Shown in pieces: positions 33,297 through 43,498 of a DNA stretch of 64,000 bases (within the stretch, counting starts at the first letter, position 1; the number at the start of each line of letters is the position of its first letter). The translations under genes and the position numbers were made by a program. Source of the stretch: Chloroflexi bacterium HGW-Chloroflexi-10. Its GTDB lineage: Bacteria; Chloroflexota; Anaerolineae; Anaerolineales; Anaerolineaceae. The stretch is taken from assembly GCA_002840755.1 (NCBI GenBank), contig PHBZ01000001.1, positions 310,001 to 374,000 of the forward strand, read 5' to 3'. Under the pieces are notes generated by a model. That model saw nothing but the letters and a program-made list of their open reading frames with translations, made no database searches and was not told the origin of the DNA.

Positions 33297-35963
33297 ATGC
33301 GTTCCAATTCAAAACATATTTACAGAAGTTTTCAATGGTTTCATTTCTTAATGATTCTGCTGATAATTTTTTTGGTTTCAATTATTCAAAGTAATCTGAC
33401 CGTACAGGCTTCTTTTAGTGATTCGAAGGTTGTATCATCTGAGAAAAATGCAGTAGACACAGCCCGCTATTTGCAGATCGTTGCCGGTTCTATTCACACC
33501 TGTGGGTTATCTCCTGCGGGGGCAGTCCAGTGCTGGGGCAGTAACTGGGCCGGGCAGTTGGGTAATGGTACCTATTTCAGTTCAGCAGTACCGGTTAATG
33601 TAAACGGTCTTTCCAGCGGGGTAATTGCGTTATCTGCTGGGGTTAACTATACTTGTGCTTTGTTGGATGGTGGTGAAATAAAATGCTGGGGTGAGAATGA
33701 GTTCGGTATGTTGGGCGATGGAACCACTATAGCCGCCACGGTGCCGGTATTTGTGGATGGCATACAGAATGCAATATCTGTTGGCGCAGGTGGAGCCCAT
33801 ACATGCGCTGCATTGGAAGACGGTAGTGTAAAATGCTGGGGTCGTAACCATGTTGGACAGTTGGGACTGGGAACGATGGATGATACTTTGGTGCCATCTT
33901 CTGTTCAGGGGTTGAGTGGTCCGGTCAGTAAAGTGGAGGCAGGGATTTCACATACCTGTGCAGTTTTAGACAACGGGAATGTGCAGTGTTGGGGCAATAA
34001 TGAGTTTGGTCAATTAGGCGACGGGACCAATGATAATTCTAATACACCTGTTTTGGTTTCCGGTTTGTTGGCTGCTGTTTCCCAATTATCAACAGAGCGA
34101 GATCATACCTGTGTTGTAATGGCAAATGGTACCATTCAATGCTGGGGACAAAACTGGGCAGGTCAATTGGGAAATGGGGAAACACAGAATGCGAATTCAC
34201 CGGTTCAGGTGACCGGTTTGGCAGCATCGGCGCTCTCAGTGATGGCCGGTGGTGGTCATAGTTGCGCCATTGAAACAGGTGGATTGGTGCAATGTTGGGG
34301 TGCCAATGATAGAGGTCAATTAGGGAACGGTTTGTTTGTGGATTCTTTAGCACCGGTGGATGTGATCGGCTTGAGCAGCGGGGTGGTGGCTTTGGGCGGC
34401 GAATTCAGCCATACTTGTGCATCTTCTCCAACAAAATCGGTTTGTTGGGGCATCAATTGGGAAGGCGAATTAGGGGATGGGATTCAGTTGGTCAGCAGTG
34501 CTCCACGGGATGTGGCATTATTAGGCAATAATATTCAGGCATTAGCTGCCGGGAATGTTTCTGCCTGTGCTTTGGACGAAAATGGTGTCGTGAAATGCTG
34601 GGGTAGCAATTATGCCGGGCAGATTGGAAATAATGACTGGAATCAGGTAAGCAACCCTACGGCTGTCATAGGTCTGGATCAACCGGTGCAGCAAATTGAT
34701 GTTTTCGAAGCTACGGTATGCGCATTGGATGAAAATCAGGCTGTTAAATGCTGGGGATTAAATGATTTAGGGCAGGTTGGAGACGGTACGAACGAAAATG
34801 CATTAGTTCCGCGTGATGTAATAGGTTTGCAAAGTGATGTTACCTTTATAACCACCGGACGTTTTCATAACTGTGCCGTGCTGCAAAATGGAACAGCACA
34901 ATGCTGGGGAAATAACCAATATGGCCAATTGGGTGATGCCAGTTATAACCATGCCAATCAGCCGGTAACTGTGGCTGATTTATCAAATATCTCAGCGGTG
35001 AGTGCTGGAAGTGACCATACTTGCGCTTTGCTTTTTGATAAAACGGTTAAATGTTGGGGTGGTAATGGGGATGGACAATTAGGTGATGGTACAAATGATT
35101 CTTCCCTGACACCTGTTATGGTGGGTGGATTAAGTAATATAAAGGCTTTGGCTTCTAGTTTATGGGATACCTGTGCATTAACGGAGGGTGGAGCGGTAAA
35201 ATGCTGGGGTTCAAATCATTCTGGTCAACTTGGGAATGGCAGTGGCGCACCGTCCAATGTTCCAGTAGATGTGATTGGCATGTCCAGTGGTGTTACCAGT
35301 ATTTCCGGGGGATATGACCATTTTTGTGCTGTCAAGAATGAGGCTTTATATTGTTGGGGGGCAAACAATCAGATTCAACTCGGCAGTGGTCAGACCATAG
35401 ATTCTAGCTCCACGCCGTTAGTGGTGGAAGGAATGGCTGCTAATATCACTGAAGTATCTACCGGCAGTGCATTTAGTTGCGCAATTGCATCCGGTCGGGC
35501 AAAGTGCTGGGGAAATAACTCGGGGGATTCATTGGGATTGGGACGTGACCTGTTTTTTGCTGAGCCGTTGATGGTAGTCGAAGATCAACCCCAGATACTT
35601 CAGGTAAATTACAGTGATGGTGCGCCGGGTAGTGTGTTTGTTGCACGCGGTAGTGGTTTCCCGGCCGGTCAGAGTATGACGGTTAATGTTGTCAATCTGG
35701 AAAGTGGCGGATCTGATTCCAAAAATGGTTCGGTACAAGGTGCCCAAATTGGAATAACCACGAATGCCCTTGGTGAGTTTATTATGTTTCTGGAAACGCA
35801 GGGCGCTGATCAGGGTACATATCAGTTGAGTACACAGGGTACAGCTGGTTTAATATCCTCTGTATTGACAATTGATGATTCTGCTCAGATTCGCCAACCG
35901 GAAGGTGGCGGAAAAACGCTTTCCATATTCTATTTTGTCTATTTGCCAATGCTCACACGATAG
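33297..35963 (+). CDS. Exported RCC1-repeat protein with 14 blades
   Basis: The 888-residue protein has a signal peptide or anchor (about 18-40), then 14 RCC1 repeats of about 50 residues, each with a CWGxNxxGQLGxG-like core (the first at QCWGSNWAGQLGNG, the last at KCWGNNSGDSLGLG), then a non-propeller C-terminal domain (about 760-888) ending in a hydrophobic strand YFVYLPMLTR. Fourteen blades would make two seven-blade propellers. Most repeats have a Cys before W-G and one in the following strand (HTCAL), which suggests disulfides in an exported protein. The ATG 33297 has no strong ribosome site. Function unknown; binding is likely. Confidence 0.85.
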   Translation: MRSNSKHIYRSFQWFHFLMILLIIFLVSIIQSNLTVQASFSDSKVVSSEKNAVDTARYLQIVAGSIHTCGLSPAGAVQCWGSNWAGQLGNGTYFSSAVPVNVNGLSSGVIALSAGVNYTCALLDGGEIKCWGENEFGMLGDGTTIAATVPVFVDGIQNAISVGAGGAHTCAALEDGSVKCWGRNHVGQLGLGTMDDTLVPSSVQGLSGPVSKVEAGISHTCAVLDNGNVQCWGNNEFGQLGDGTNDNSNTPVLVSGLLAAVSQLSTERDHTCVVMANGTIQCWGQNWAGQLGNGETQNANSPVQVTGLAASALSVMAGGGHSCAIETGGLVQCWGANDRGQLGNGLFVDSLAPVDVIGLSSGVVALGGEFSHTCASSPTKSVCWGINWEGELGDGIQLVSSAPRDVALLGNNIQALAAGNVSACALDENGVVKCWGSNYAGQIGNNDWNQVSNPTAVIGLDQPVQQIDVFEATVCALDENQAVKCWGLNDLGQVGDGTNENALVPRDVIGLQSDVTFITTGRFHNCAVLQNGTAQCWGNNQYGQLGDASYNHANQPVTVADLSNISAVSAGSDHTCALLFDKTVKCWGGNGDGQLGDGTNDSSLTPVMVGGLSNIKALASSLWDTCALTEGGAVKCWGSNHSGQLGNGSGAPSNVPVDVIGMSSGVTSISGGYDHFCAVKNEALYCWGANNQIQLGSGQTIDSSSTPLVVEGMAANITEVSTGSAFSCAIASGRAKCWGNNSGDSLGLGRDLFFAEPLMVVEDQPQILQVNYSDGAPGSVFVARGSGFPAGQSMTVNVVNLESGGSDSKNGSVQGAQIGITTNALGEFIMFLETQGADQGTYQLSTQGTAGLISSVLTIDDSAQIRQPEGGGKTLSIFYFVYLPMLTR

Positions 35964-36057
35964 ATTAATATAATATTTTTACTGTGTGAAGGATATGTCA
36001 TGGACGATCAGGGGATTGTCCATGACTTTTCATTTATTATGCTCGATGTTTTTTGAA

Positions 36058-37527
36058 TTAAAGCTCTGGCGCCTGTTTGTGCCACTCGGTTGTGAGTTGG
36101 TAGGCATGCCCAACGCGAAACAGCAAATCTTCTTTGAAGTGCGGGCCAATGAGTTGCATGCCGATGGGCAGTTGTTCTTCATCGAAGCCGCAGGGCAGGG
36201 CCAGTGCTGGAACGCCAGCCAGATTGATCGGTAGGGTGAATACATCTTCCAGGTACATGGCCAGCGGATCATTGGAGTGTTCGCCGATTCGGAAGGCGGT
36301 GCTGGGTGCGACGGGTGTGGCAATTACATCCACATTCCGGAAAGCGTTCTCGAAATCGCGTTTGATCAGCGTCCGTACTTTTTGCGCCTGGCCGTAATAG
36401 GCATCGTAATAGCCGGCGGAGAGGGCATAGGTACCCAGCATGATGCGGCGTTTAACCTCTGAGCCAAAACCTGTGCCACGGCTTTGTTTGAACATCTCCA
36501 GCAGGTTGCTGGCATCGGCGCTGTAACCAAATCGCACGCCTTCGTAACGTGCCAGGTTGGCCGATGCTTCGGCGGGGGCGATCAGGTAATAAACCGGTAA
36601 GGCATATTTTGTGTGCGGTAGACTGACAGGTACAATCTGGGCCCCCAGTTTTTCTAAATGGGCAATTGCCTCGCGCACGGCTTTTTCTACCGCCGGCTGC
36701 ATACCTTCAATGAAATATTCGTTGGGGACACCCACACGTAAACCGTTTAGGCTGGTGTTGCCGTCCAGTTGTACGGATGGAACGGGTACATCCATACTGG
36801 TCGCGTCGTGTTCATCCAGACCGGCCATGTGTGGAAAAAACAGGCTGATGTCTTCAACTGTCTGGGCAAAGGCGCCCACCGTATCCAGTGAGGAACCGTA
36901 GGCCACCAGGCCATAGCGTGAGATGCGCCCATAGGTGGGTTTTAGCCCGCTGATACCACAAAAAGAAGCCGGTTGGCGCACTGAACCGCCCGTGTCACTG
37001 CCCAGAGCAGCCGGGATAAAGCGCGCAGCCACTGCGGCAGCCGAGCCGCCGGAGGAACCACCTGGCACACGAGTCAGATCCCACGGGTTGTGAGTGGTGT
37101 GGAAGGCCGAATTTTCGGTGGAAGAACCCATGGCGAACTCGTCCATGTTGGTCTTACCGATAATGATTACACCGGCATCCACTAGTCGTTGAACAGCAGT
37201 GGCGGTATGTGGGGGTACAAAATCAACCAGGATTCGTGAGCCACAGGTACAGCGTACATTTGCCAGGGTGAGGACGTCTTTAATCGCGATCGGCAGGCCG
37301 AGTAATGGGGGCAAGCTTTGTGTGTCTTTTGTGTCAGTGCGCAAGGTGTCGGCAGCTTGCGCTAGCGTCAATGCTTGCTCAGCGATGAGGGTAATGAAGG
37401 CCTGTACTTGTGGTTCCAGAGTTGTGATGCGATCCAGATACGCTTGAACCAGTTGTACGCTGGTGACTTGTCCATTTTGCAGGGCGTCCAGACATTGCCT
37501 TACAGTGAATCCGGTCTGAATGCTCAT
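36058..37527 (-). CDS. gatA: Asp-tRNA(Asn)/Glu-tRNA(Gln) amidotransferase subunit A
   Basis: The 489-residue protein is an amidase-signature enzyme: IAIKDVL (catalytic Lys), [13 protein letters not shown] and [22 protein letters not shown] (Ser-cisSer-Lys triad), with PTYGRISR and the C-terminal [19 protein letters not shown]. GatA frees ammonia from glutamine for GatB, which amidates misacylated Glu-tRNA(Gln)/Asp-tRNA(Asn). The start overlaps the gatC stop by 4 bases. gatB is not in the window. Confidence 0.95.
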   Translation of the reverse strand: MSIQTGFTVRQCLDALQNGQVTSVQLVQAYLDRITTLEPQVQAFITLIAEQALTLAQAADTLRTDTKDTQSLPPLLGLPIAIKDVLTLANVRCTCGSRILVDFVPPHTATAVQRLVDAGVIIIGKTNMDEFAMGSSTENSAFHTTHNPWDLTRVPGGSSGGSAAAVAARFIPAALGSDTGGSVRQPASFCGISGLKPTYGRISRYGLVAYGSSLDTVGAFAQTVEDISLFFPHMAGLDEHDATSMDVPVPSVQLDGNTSLNGLRVGVPNEYFIEGMQPAVEKAVREAIAHLEKLGAQIVPVSLPHTKYALPVYYLIAPAEASANLARYEGVRFGYSADASNLLEMFKQSRGTGFGSEVKRRIMLGTYALSAGYYDAYYGQAQKVRTLIKRDFENAFRNVDVIATPVAPSTAFRIGEHSNDPLAMYLEDVFTLPINLAGVPALALPCGFDEEQLPIGMQLIGPHFKEDLLFRVGHAYQLTTEWHKQAPEL

Positions 37528-37820
37528 GGGGCATCCTCCATCACCGGCGGTACCTGGAATTGGTTATCTTTTTGATGTGGCGCGCCACGCAGAAGCGTCT
37601 GCGGATCCAGGCTGGATTGGATGGTGTCGGGACGCAGAACAGAACGTTCCGGCAGTACAGATGCGGTTGGCGGGATTCCGGCGGTATCCAGATTTTGCAG
37701 CATGGCAGCATAATCCAGAATGGCGGAGAGCTGCTCGCGGTATTGTTCTTTTTCAACGGCAGACAGCGTCAAACGCGCCAACTCGGCGATATGTTCAACT
37801 TCTTGAATGGTCAGGCTCAT
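37524..37820 (-). CDS. gatC: Asp-tRNA(Asn)/Glu-tRNA(Gln) amidotransferase subunit C
   Basis: ATG 37820 after TTGGAG gives 98 residues that match GatC: VEHIAELARLTLSAVEKEQY and a later LRPDTIQSSLDPQTLLRGAP with a terminal FQVPPVM. The frame extends upstream to 37898 without support. GatC is the small belt subunit that stabilises GatA-GatB. The stop overlaps the gatA start. Confidence 0.93.
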   Translation of the reverse strand: MSLTIQEVEHIAELARLTLSAVEKEQYREQLSAILDYAAMLQNLDTAGIPPTASVLPERSVLRPDTIQSSLDPQTLLRGAPHQKDNQFQVPPVMEDAP

Positions 37821-37978
37821 CAGGAAACTCCAATCCTTTGGCGGGGATGTGGGGTAATTATAGCGGGAAAAAGGTATTAGTAACAAGAAATAAGGCAATT
37901 TGTGATTAAGATATCAGAAAACAGGGGATTTAATCCTGCTTCCTGATACCCACTAAAAAACTCCTGCTTGGCTGAGTA

Positions 37979-38013
37979 AAAAAAAGCCGGTGGGATAAAC
38001 CACCGGCTTTTTG
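37979..38013 (-). terminator. Terminator of the BMP-type ABC operon
   Basis: GCCGGTGG (37986-37993) pairs with CCACCGGC (38000-38007); flanking A and T runs give a U-tract on both strands. It follows the stop of the last permease gene on the minus strand, and precedes gatC. Confidence 0.82.
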
Positions 38014-38022
38014 GTAAGTAAT

Positions 38023-38952
38023 CTATATCGATCTTTTTTCGCGATCGTAATTGTTCCCCAGGAATCCGGGAACGCGCGCCTTTTTGAAGGTGAAAACCAT
38101 CACCAGAATGGTGCCGATGTACGGCAGCATTTGCAGAAACTGGTACGGGACGATAGAACCAATAACCTGCACCCGGAAAGCCAGTACTTCCACACCGGCG
38201 AAGAAGAGTGAACCAAATAGAATTGGCAACGGGCTCCAGCCGCCAAAGAATGTCAACGCGATAGCCAGCCAGCCGCGGCCCATCACCATGCCTTCGGTGA
38301 AGGTACCGGCATAGACCATTGGCAGGTAGGCGCCGGCTAGGGCGATCAGGGCACTACCAACAATGCTGCTCCAGTAGCGCATACGAATGGTATTGATCCC
38401 AAGGCTGTCAGCAGTCATGGGGTACTCGCCCACAGCACGCAGTTCCAGCCCTTTTTGGGTGCGGTACAGAAAATACCATAGACCAATTGAAACAATGATG
38501 GAGAGATACACCAAACTGTTTTGATTGAATAGAATGGGTCCCAGAACCGGGATCTGGCTGAGCAGCGGGATGGGTAGATCTTTCAACGTGGGGATCAATG
38601 GCGGGGTCAGGGTGATGCCAATGATGATTTTGGGCAGCAAGGTGGAAAGACCGATTCCAATAAAAAACAAAGCCAACCCGATAACGAATTGATCCATCTT
38701 TAAGGAGGTGGTGAAATAGGCAAGGGCCAATCCAAAGATAGCTCCGGAGATCATGGCGACGACTATTCCCAGAAAAATATTACCGGTAAGGTAACTGACC
38801 AGGAATCCCAAAGAAGCGCCTACTAACATGATGCCTTCCTGGGCTACATTAAAGACACCGGTGCGTCCGCTTAGCATGGTTCCTTGCCCGGCAAGGACAA
38901 AAGGCACCATGGACAGTAAAATGAGTCTGATAAATTCAACGACTGTATCCAT
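38023..38952 (-). CDS. BMP-type ABC transporter permease 2
   Basis: ATG 38952 after GGAGGAA gives 309 residues. It is a BPD_transp_2 permease of the nucleoside/purine type (YufQ/NupC-like): GRTGVFNVAQEGIMLVGASLG near the start and a long membrane region with RTQKGLELRAVGEYPMTADSLG. The upstream permease gene stops one base before it, so the two are coupled. The frame could run to 39009 but that overlaps the upstream gene. Members import nucleosides, guanosine or purines with a BMP lipoprotein. Confidence 0.88.
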   Translation of the reverse strand: MDTVVEFIRLILLSMVPFVLAGQGTMLSGRTGVFNVAQEGIMLVGASLGFLVSYLTGNIFLGIVVAMISGAIFGLALAYFTTSLKMDQFVIGLALFFIGIGLSTLLPKIIIGITLTPPLIPTLKDLPIPLLSQIPVLGPILFNQNSLVYLSIIVSIGLWYFLYRTQKGLELRAVGEYPMTADSLGINTIRMRYWSSIVGSALIALAGAYLPMVYAGTFTEGMVMGRGWLAIALTFFGGWSPLPILFGSLFFAGVEVLAFRVQVIGSIVPYQFLQMLPYIGTILVMVFTFKKARVPGFLGNNYDREKRSI

Positions 38953-38953
38953 T

Positions 38954-39961
38954 TTATTTCCTCCGGACCACATCGGATAATAGTACAAACAGCAGAATAA
39001 GGGCCTCAACGATGAAGACCATTTCTACCGGGATCATTAATGTGCGCTGCATGGCGCTGGCGCCTACTTCCAGAACGGCAATCATGAACGCTACAAAAGG
39101 TACTGCAAGGTTATTGCCTTTGGAGATGAGACCAATAATCAAACCAAGCACTAGAAAATTGGATTGCATACCTTCGATCAGGCGGTGTTGTACACCGGCT
39201 ACTTCAATAGCACCGGAAAGACCGGCTATACCACCGGCCAGAACCAGTGAAAAGACGAACATACGTCGCACTTTGATCCCATAAACGCCGGCCGCTCGCG
39301 GGTTGGCGCCGGTAGCGATCAGTTCGTATCCACCGGTGGTACGTGAAGTGTAGATATACACCCCGGCAGCCACCAGGATCGCCAAAATGATACCGCTATG
39401 CAAGGGTGGGTTATTGATCAGCATGGGTAAGAAACCTCCACTGCCGATAGCGATGGTGGTGGGGTGTCCGGCACCCGGATCGCGCCACGGGCCGGTGCAA
39501 ACGTAATCGATTAAGCCGAACGAAACGAAGTTGAGCAGTACCGTGGAAAGAATTTCATTAATATTGAATTTGTACAGTAGCCAAGCGGGGATAAAGCCCC
39601 AGATCGCGCCGCCAATTATTCCACCCAGGATAACCAGGGGGATGAGCAAAATGGGAGGTAGGCTGGCGAAAATGATCCCCATTGCCACAGCGCCAATGCC
39701 GCCGCCAATCATTTGTCCTTCGCCGCCGATATTGAACTTGCCGGCAGTGAGTGGCACGGTAAAGGCTAAGGCTTGAAGAACCAGCGGAACAAATTTTAAT
39801 AGAGTCTGAATGAAACCATTTGGGGTACGGAACGAAGTGAACAGAATGGTGGAATAAGCTTTAAAGACGTCAAAACCCATTAGGGCAATGAAAATCCCTG
39901 CCGCCACAAATGAAGCGATGACAGCGATCAAATAAGGGAGTGATTTTTTTACGAAAGTCAT
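38954..39961 (-). CDS. BMP-type ABC transporter permease 1
   Basis: The 335-residue permease (YufP/NupB-like) has about nine helices, with TAGKFNIGGEGQMIGGGIGAVA and SRTTGGYELIATGANPRAAGVYGI, both family signatures. Start ATG 39961 has AGGAG. It lies between the ATPase gene (12 bases) and permease 2 (1 base). Together with the second permease it forms the membrane channel. Confidence 0.88.
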   Translation of the reverse strand: MTFVKKSLPYLIAVIASFVAAGIFIALMGFDVFKAYSTILFTSFRTPNGFIQTLLKFVPLVLQALAFTVPLTAGKFNIGGEGQMIGGGIGAVAMGIIFASLPPILLIPLVILGGIIGGAIWGFIPAWLLYKFNINEILSTVLLNFVSFGLIDYVCTGPWRDPGAGHPTTIAIGSGGFLPMLINNPPLHSGIILAILVAAGVYIYTSRTTGGYELIATGANPRAAGVYGIKVRRMFVFSLVLAGGIAGLSGAIEVAGVQHRLIEGMQSNFLVLGLIIGLISKGNNLAVPFVAFMIAVLEVGASAMQRTLMIPVEMVFIVEALILLFVLLSDVVRRK

Positions 39962-39973
39962 ATCGCTTTGCTC

Positions 39974-41533
39974 CTATGCGGGTTGATTTTCGAGCTGTAT
40001 GCCGCTCATCAAACGCCCAATAGCGTATTTATCAAATTGGCCGCGAACCAGAATACCAAGAATCTCACCGCGGTATAGTACTGCGATACGGTCACATAAG
40101 CGGATCAACTCATCCAGATCTTCCGAGATGAGCAGAGTAGCCGCCCCTTGTGCGCGTCGTTCTAGCATTTTCTGGTATACAAAATCCATTGAAGGAATAT
40201 CCAAACCGCGGGTAGGGTTGTGAGCAATCATCAGTTTGGACGGCATGGAAAAGGCCCGGGCAATTAACACCCGCTGAATATTACCGCCGGAAAGATTTCC
40301 GCCAATGTCTTCGGGACCGCTGGTTTTAATATTGTATTCAGAGATATGTTTGCGAGTTTCGGAATACACGGTTTTCCAGTTAATGAATGTTCCGTTGCTG
40401 TAGGGTTGGCTCCGGTGATGCCCCAGAATCAGGTTCTGGGCTACATTGGCTTTGGGCAGGAAACCATCGTGCAAGCGGTCTTCCGGGATATACGAGATAC
40501 CCATGCGGAAAAGGTCTTCATTGGTTTTCATGGTGATATCGGTGTTATCCAGCGAAATATTACCCTGGTTAACAGGGATTACCCCGGTAACCACTTCAGC
40601 TAATTCCCGTTGACCGTTGCCGGCTACCCCGGCAATACCCATAATTTCACCACCAAATATATCCAGATCAACTGCTTTAAGACGAGTGACGCCTTCTTTA
40701 TTGACCACATGCACGTTTTTTAACTGAAGTGCGCTTTGCGCAATGCTGCTGCGTTCATAGGCTTTGCGTTCTTCGGTGGCAAAGTAAATGGAATTTTCTA
40801 TATCCATTTTGTCACCTACCATGGCGCGCACAAAAACCTCTTCCGATGCGTCCTTACGATCCAGAGTGGTGATATTACTTCCTTCACGTAATACAGTAAT
40901 CCGGTCACATACACTGAGTACTTCACGCAGTTTATGGGTAATGAATACAATGCTGAGACCGTCATTAACCATCACGCGTAAGGATTCAAACAAGGCATCC
41001 ACTTCTTGCGGGGTGAGGTTGGTCGTAGGTTCATCCAGAATGAGGATATCCACACCACGATAGAGAGCCTTGAGGATTTCCACCTTTTGCCGGGTACCCA
41101 CGGTAAGTGTGTCGATGGTGGTGTTCAGGTCCACCTGCAATCCAAAACGCTGGCAGAGTTCCTGTATTTTTTCTATTTCGCCTTCCATTTTCATGGTGTA
41201 GCGGTTTTTTACATCGGTGCCCAATATGATATTTTCCAGCACCGTAAAATTGCTGATTTGCAGAAAATGTTGGTGAACCATGCCAATTCCCTGGTGGATG
41301 GCATCGCGCGGTCCCTGAATATTTACCTTTTTTCCACGTAATAGAATTTCGCCTTCATCTTTTCGATAAAGACCGTAAAGGATATTCATCAGAGTTGTCT
41401 TGCCCGCACCATTTCCCCCCAACAAACCGTGGATTTCGCCTCTTTTGAGACTGAATGTGACGCTGTCCAGCGCCACGATTTGTCCAAATACTTTCCGAAC
41501 ATTCGTCAGTTCAAGAATATTTACTTTTTCCAT
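39974..41533 (-). CDS. BMP-type ABC transporter double ATPase
   Basis: The 519-residue protein contains two fused ABC domains, as in YufO/RbsA/NupA. Domain 1 has Walker A GGNGAGKTT, ABC signature in TVGTRQKVEILKAL and Walker B ILILDEPT. Domain 2 has GVAGNGQRELAE in place of Walker A and LSGGNIQRVLIARAF as signature, a normal asymmetry. It powers import of nucleosides or a similar compound. ATG 41533 lies ten bases after AAAGGTG; a TTG at 41542 is the alternative. Confidence 0.9.
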   Translation of the reverse strand: MEKVNILELTNVRKVFGQIVALDSVTFSLKRGEIHGLLGGNGAGKTTLMNILYGLYRKDEGEILLRGKKVNIQGPRDAIHQGIGMVHQHFLQISNFTVLENIILGTDVKNRYTMKMEGEIEKIQELCQRFGLQVDLNTTIDTLTVGTRQKVEILKALYRGVDILILDEPTTNLTPQEVDALFESLRVMVNDGLSIVFITHKLREVLSVCDRITVLREGSNITTLDRKDASEEVFVRAMVGDKMDIENSIYFATEERKAYERSSIAQSALQLKNVHVVNKEGVTRLKAVDLDIFGGEIMGIAGVAGNGQRELAEVVTGVIPVNQGNISLDNTDITMKTNEDLFRMGISYIPEDRLHDGFLPKANVAQNLILGHHRSQPYSNGTFINWKTVYSETRKHISEYNIKTSGPEDIGGNLSGGNIQRVLIARAFSMPSKLMIAHNPTRGLDIPSMDFVYQKMLERRAQGAATLLISEDLDELIRLCDRIAVLYRGEILGILVRGQFDKYAIGRLMSGIQLENQPA

Positions 41534-41678
41534 AACCTTCAATCACCTTTAAGCCCGATAAAATGTTTGCTTAATTGACTAAAAATTGCACAAGGTGCTT
41601 ATTTGTGGAAACTCCGCAGGATTCCTTTTGTAGGAAATCCTGCGGATAATTGATCAATAAAATTTTATGGGATACGGC

Positions 41679-42695
41679 TTATTTAATTTCGCTGGTATCT
41701 TTGACCACGGTAATTTTGCCACTGATCACATCGTTGATCACAGCTTCCATTTCGGTGCTGACAGTTTCATCTACATTCATTAATGGGGTCTGGATGATTA
41801 CACCGGTGTCAAAACCGAGCGGATAATAACCACCGGTTTCGCCAGCCTGAATCTTGGCATAAATGGCTTTCAATGGGCCGGCAAAATCATAGATCAAGGA
41901 GGTGAGGTAGTTGTCGGGAGCGTAACTGGCTTTGTCAGAGTATTTGGCAGTAACCAGAACTTTGTTAGATGAGGCTTTAACAGCTTCGAAAACACCAAAC
42001 ATACCCAGGTTAAGCGAACCCATTATAACATCACAGCCTTCGGCAATGAGCGCATCGGCAACCTGACGGGCTTTGGTCGGATCATTAAAGTCACCTGCCC
42101 AAACCATTTTTACTTCCACATCCAATCCCAGATCACTCACAGCTTGTTGAATAGCATGTGCTTCAGCATAAGAGAAGGGCAGGGTGAGACCACCAACATA
42201 ACCAATTTTACCGGTTTTGCTGGCCTTAGCGGCTACAGCACCAATACCATAAAATCCGACTTGGAAGTTGCGATCGATAAACCAAAGATTGGCAGGAGAG
42301 TCTTCAAGCGGTGCATCGCCTTCAGCAATGAAGACGACATCTGGAAACTGTTTGGCCAGGTCTGCGGTTTGGGTTACAAATTGACCACCGTGAGTCCAGA
42401 TGATATTGTAACCAGCATCGACATATTCACGCATCACACGATCAACATCCGGTACGGCAACACTTTCAGAGTACGCGGTTTCAATTCCGGTGGCTTTTTG
42501 TAATTCGCTGACACCTACATAGGCTAAGGTGTTATAGTCAGCATCGGTAATCACACCAGGGAAAATAGCGGCCAGTTTGTAGGTCTTAGCCTGTTCAACT
42601 GGTTCTTCAACTGGTGCAACAGCGGGAGCGCATTGGGTGATCAATAAAGACAACAGGACCACAAGGGTCATTAACAATACTTTGGACTTTCTCAT
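41679..42695 (-). CDS. BMP-family substrate-binding lipoprotein
   Basis: The 338-residue protein has a signal peptide with lipobox LITQC (Cys near residue 22), then a Glu/Pro-rich linker and the BMP fold: YKLAAIFPGVITDADYNTL, ADLAKQFPDVVFIAEGD, GYVGGLTLPF and DVIMGSLNLGMF. BMP (PnrA-type) proteins bind purine nucleosides, or in some lineages purines or riboflavin. It is the first gene of a four-gene importer operon. ATG 42695 has AGAGGAG. Confidence 0.9.
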   Translation of the reverse strand: MRKSKVLLMTLVVLLSLLITQCAPAVAPVEEPVEQAKTYKLAAIFPGVITDADYNTLAYVGVSELQKATGIETAYSESVAVPDVDRVMREYVDAGYNIIWTHGGQFVTQTADLAKQFPDVVFIAEGDAPLEDSPANLWFIDRNFQVGFYGIGAVAAKASKTGKIGYVGGLTLPFSYAEAHAIQQAVSDLGLDVEVKMVWAGDFNDPTKARQVADALIAEGCDVIMGSLNLGMFGVFEAVKASSNKVLVTAKYSDKASYAPDNYLTSLIYDFAGPLKAIYAKIQAGETGGYYPLGFDTGVIIQTPLMNVDETVSTEMEAVINDVISGKITVVKDTSEIK

Positions 42696-42766
42696 AGCTT
42701 AACTCCTCTAAATACAATAATGGACAAACAGATATCGTAACCGTTCTCCCTCCAGTTACACTTTTT

Positions 42767-42794
42767 ATCTTACACTTTTTTTAGGGCAAGTCAA
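42767..42794 (-). promoter_or_regulatory. Promoter of the BMP-type importer operon
   Basis: Minus strand TTGACT (complement of 42789-42794) and TAAGAT (complement of 42767-42772) stand 16 bases apart, about 75 bases before the BMP gene start. The 311-base gap to the next gene also has a TATAAT (42970-42975) facing the plus-strand GNAT gene. Confidence 0.5.
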
Positions 42795-43006
42795 TCGTAG
42801 TTTAGAAATAAGTGGCAAATCGAAGTAAAAAATCCGTAAAAAAGTGATTTTTGACAGGGGTTTTCCCCCTAATATTTTTCCTAAACACCCGCAAACCCCG
42901 TTTTATGGTGATGATACAAGAACTTTTTCTAAAAATAAGTCTTTGCTGTTGTGTCTATCGGAATTTGAGTATAATAAATTTACCCTATATTCCAAGAGGA
43001 GTACGC

Positions 43007-43447
43007 ATGAGGATAACAATAAAGACCCCAAAAACACGTGATGATTTTAAAGCATATTACGATTTGCGTTACCGTGTGTTGCGTGAACCTTGGGGACAGG
43101 CTAAAGACACCGAAAAAGATGATTATGAACCAATAAGCCAGCACTTTATGGCTGTGGATGAGGACAAAGGAAAAATTGTTGGTGTGATAAAGGTGTTTGA
43201 ACGATCAGCCGGGGTGGGTTGGGTTTCACACCTTGCTGTAGATCCCGCCTATCAGAAAAAGGGTATTGGAAAACAATTACTGGCTGCGGTGGAGCAAGCT
43301 GCCCGAGAAAGCGGCTATACAGTTTTGGGTTGCATGTCTCGTTTGAATACGACCCTCTACTTTGAAAAAAACGGCTTTTTTATCGCTGGTATTCCCAATC
43401 ATTATTTTGGAACCACGCAGGTGGTCTGGATGGAAAAAAAACTTTAA
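43007..43447 (+). CDS. GNAT acetyltransferase, ElaA/PhnO-like
   Basis: ATG 43007 follows AAGAGGAG; the open frame extends upstream to 42851 without support. The 146-residue protein has the GNAT loop HLAVDPAYQKKGIGKQLLAA and an N-terminal YYDLRYRVLREPWGQ like other ElaA-type proteins. Substrate unknown. It faces the TerC gene across a strong bidirectional terminator. Confidence 0.82.
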   Translation: MRITIKTPKTRDDFKAYYDLRYRVLREPWGQAKDTEKDDYEPISQHFMAVDEDKGKIVGVIKVFERSAGVGWVSHLAVDPAYQKKGIGKQLLAAVEQAARESGYTVLGCMSRLNTTLYFEKNGFFIAGIPNHYFGTTQVVWMEKKL

Positions 43448-43460
43448 AACAGAACGATAC

Positions 43461-43497
43461 AAAAAAGGTTGCTCCATTTTTGGAGCAACCTTTTTTT
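43461..43497. terminator. Bidirectional intrinsic terminator
   Basis: GGTTGCTCCA (43467-43476) pairs perfectly with TGGAGCAACC (43481-43490) around TTTT, flanked by A6 on the left and T7 on the right. It lies between the convergent GNAT (plus) and TerC (minus) genes and can serve both. Confidence 0.9.
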
Positions 43498-43498
43498 G

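Noticed and set aside
34039..34353. Minus-strand frame in the RCC1 gene
   Set aside because: Shadow frame produced by the repeated coding sequence; no start site or domain.
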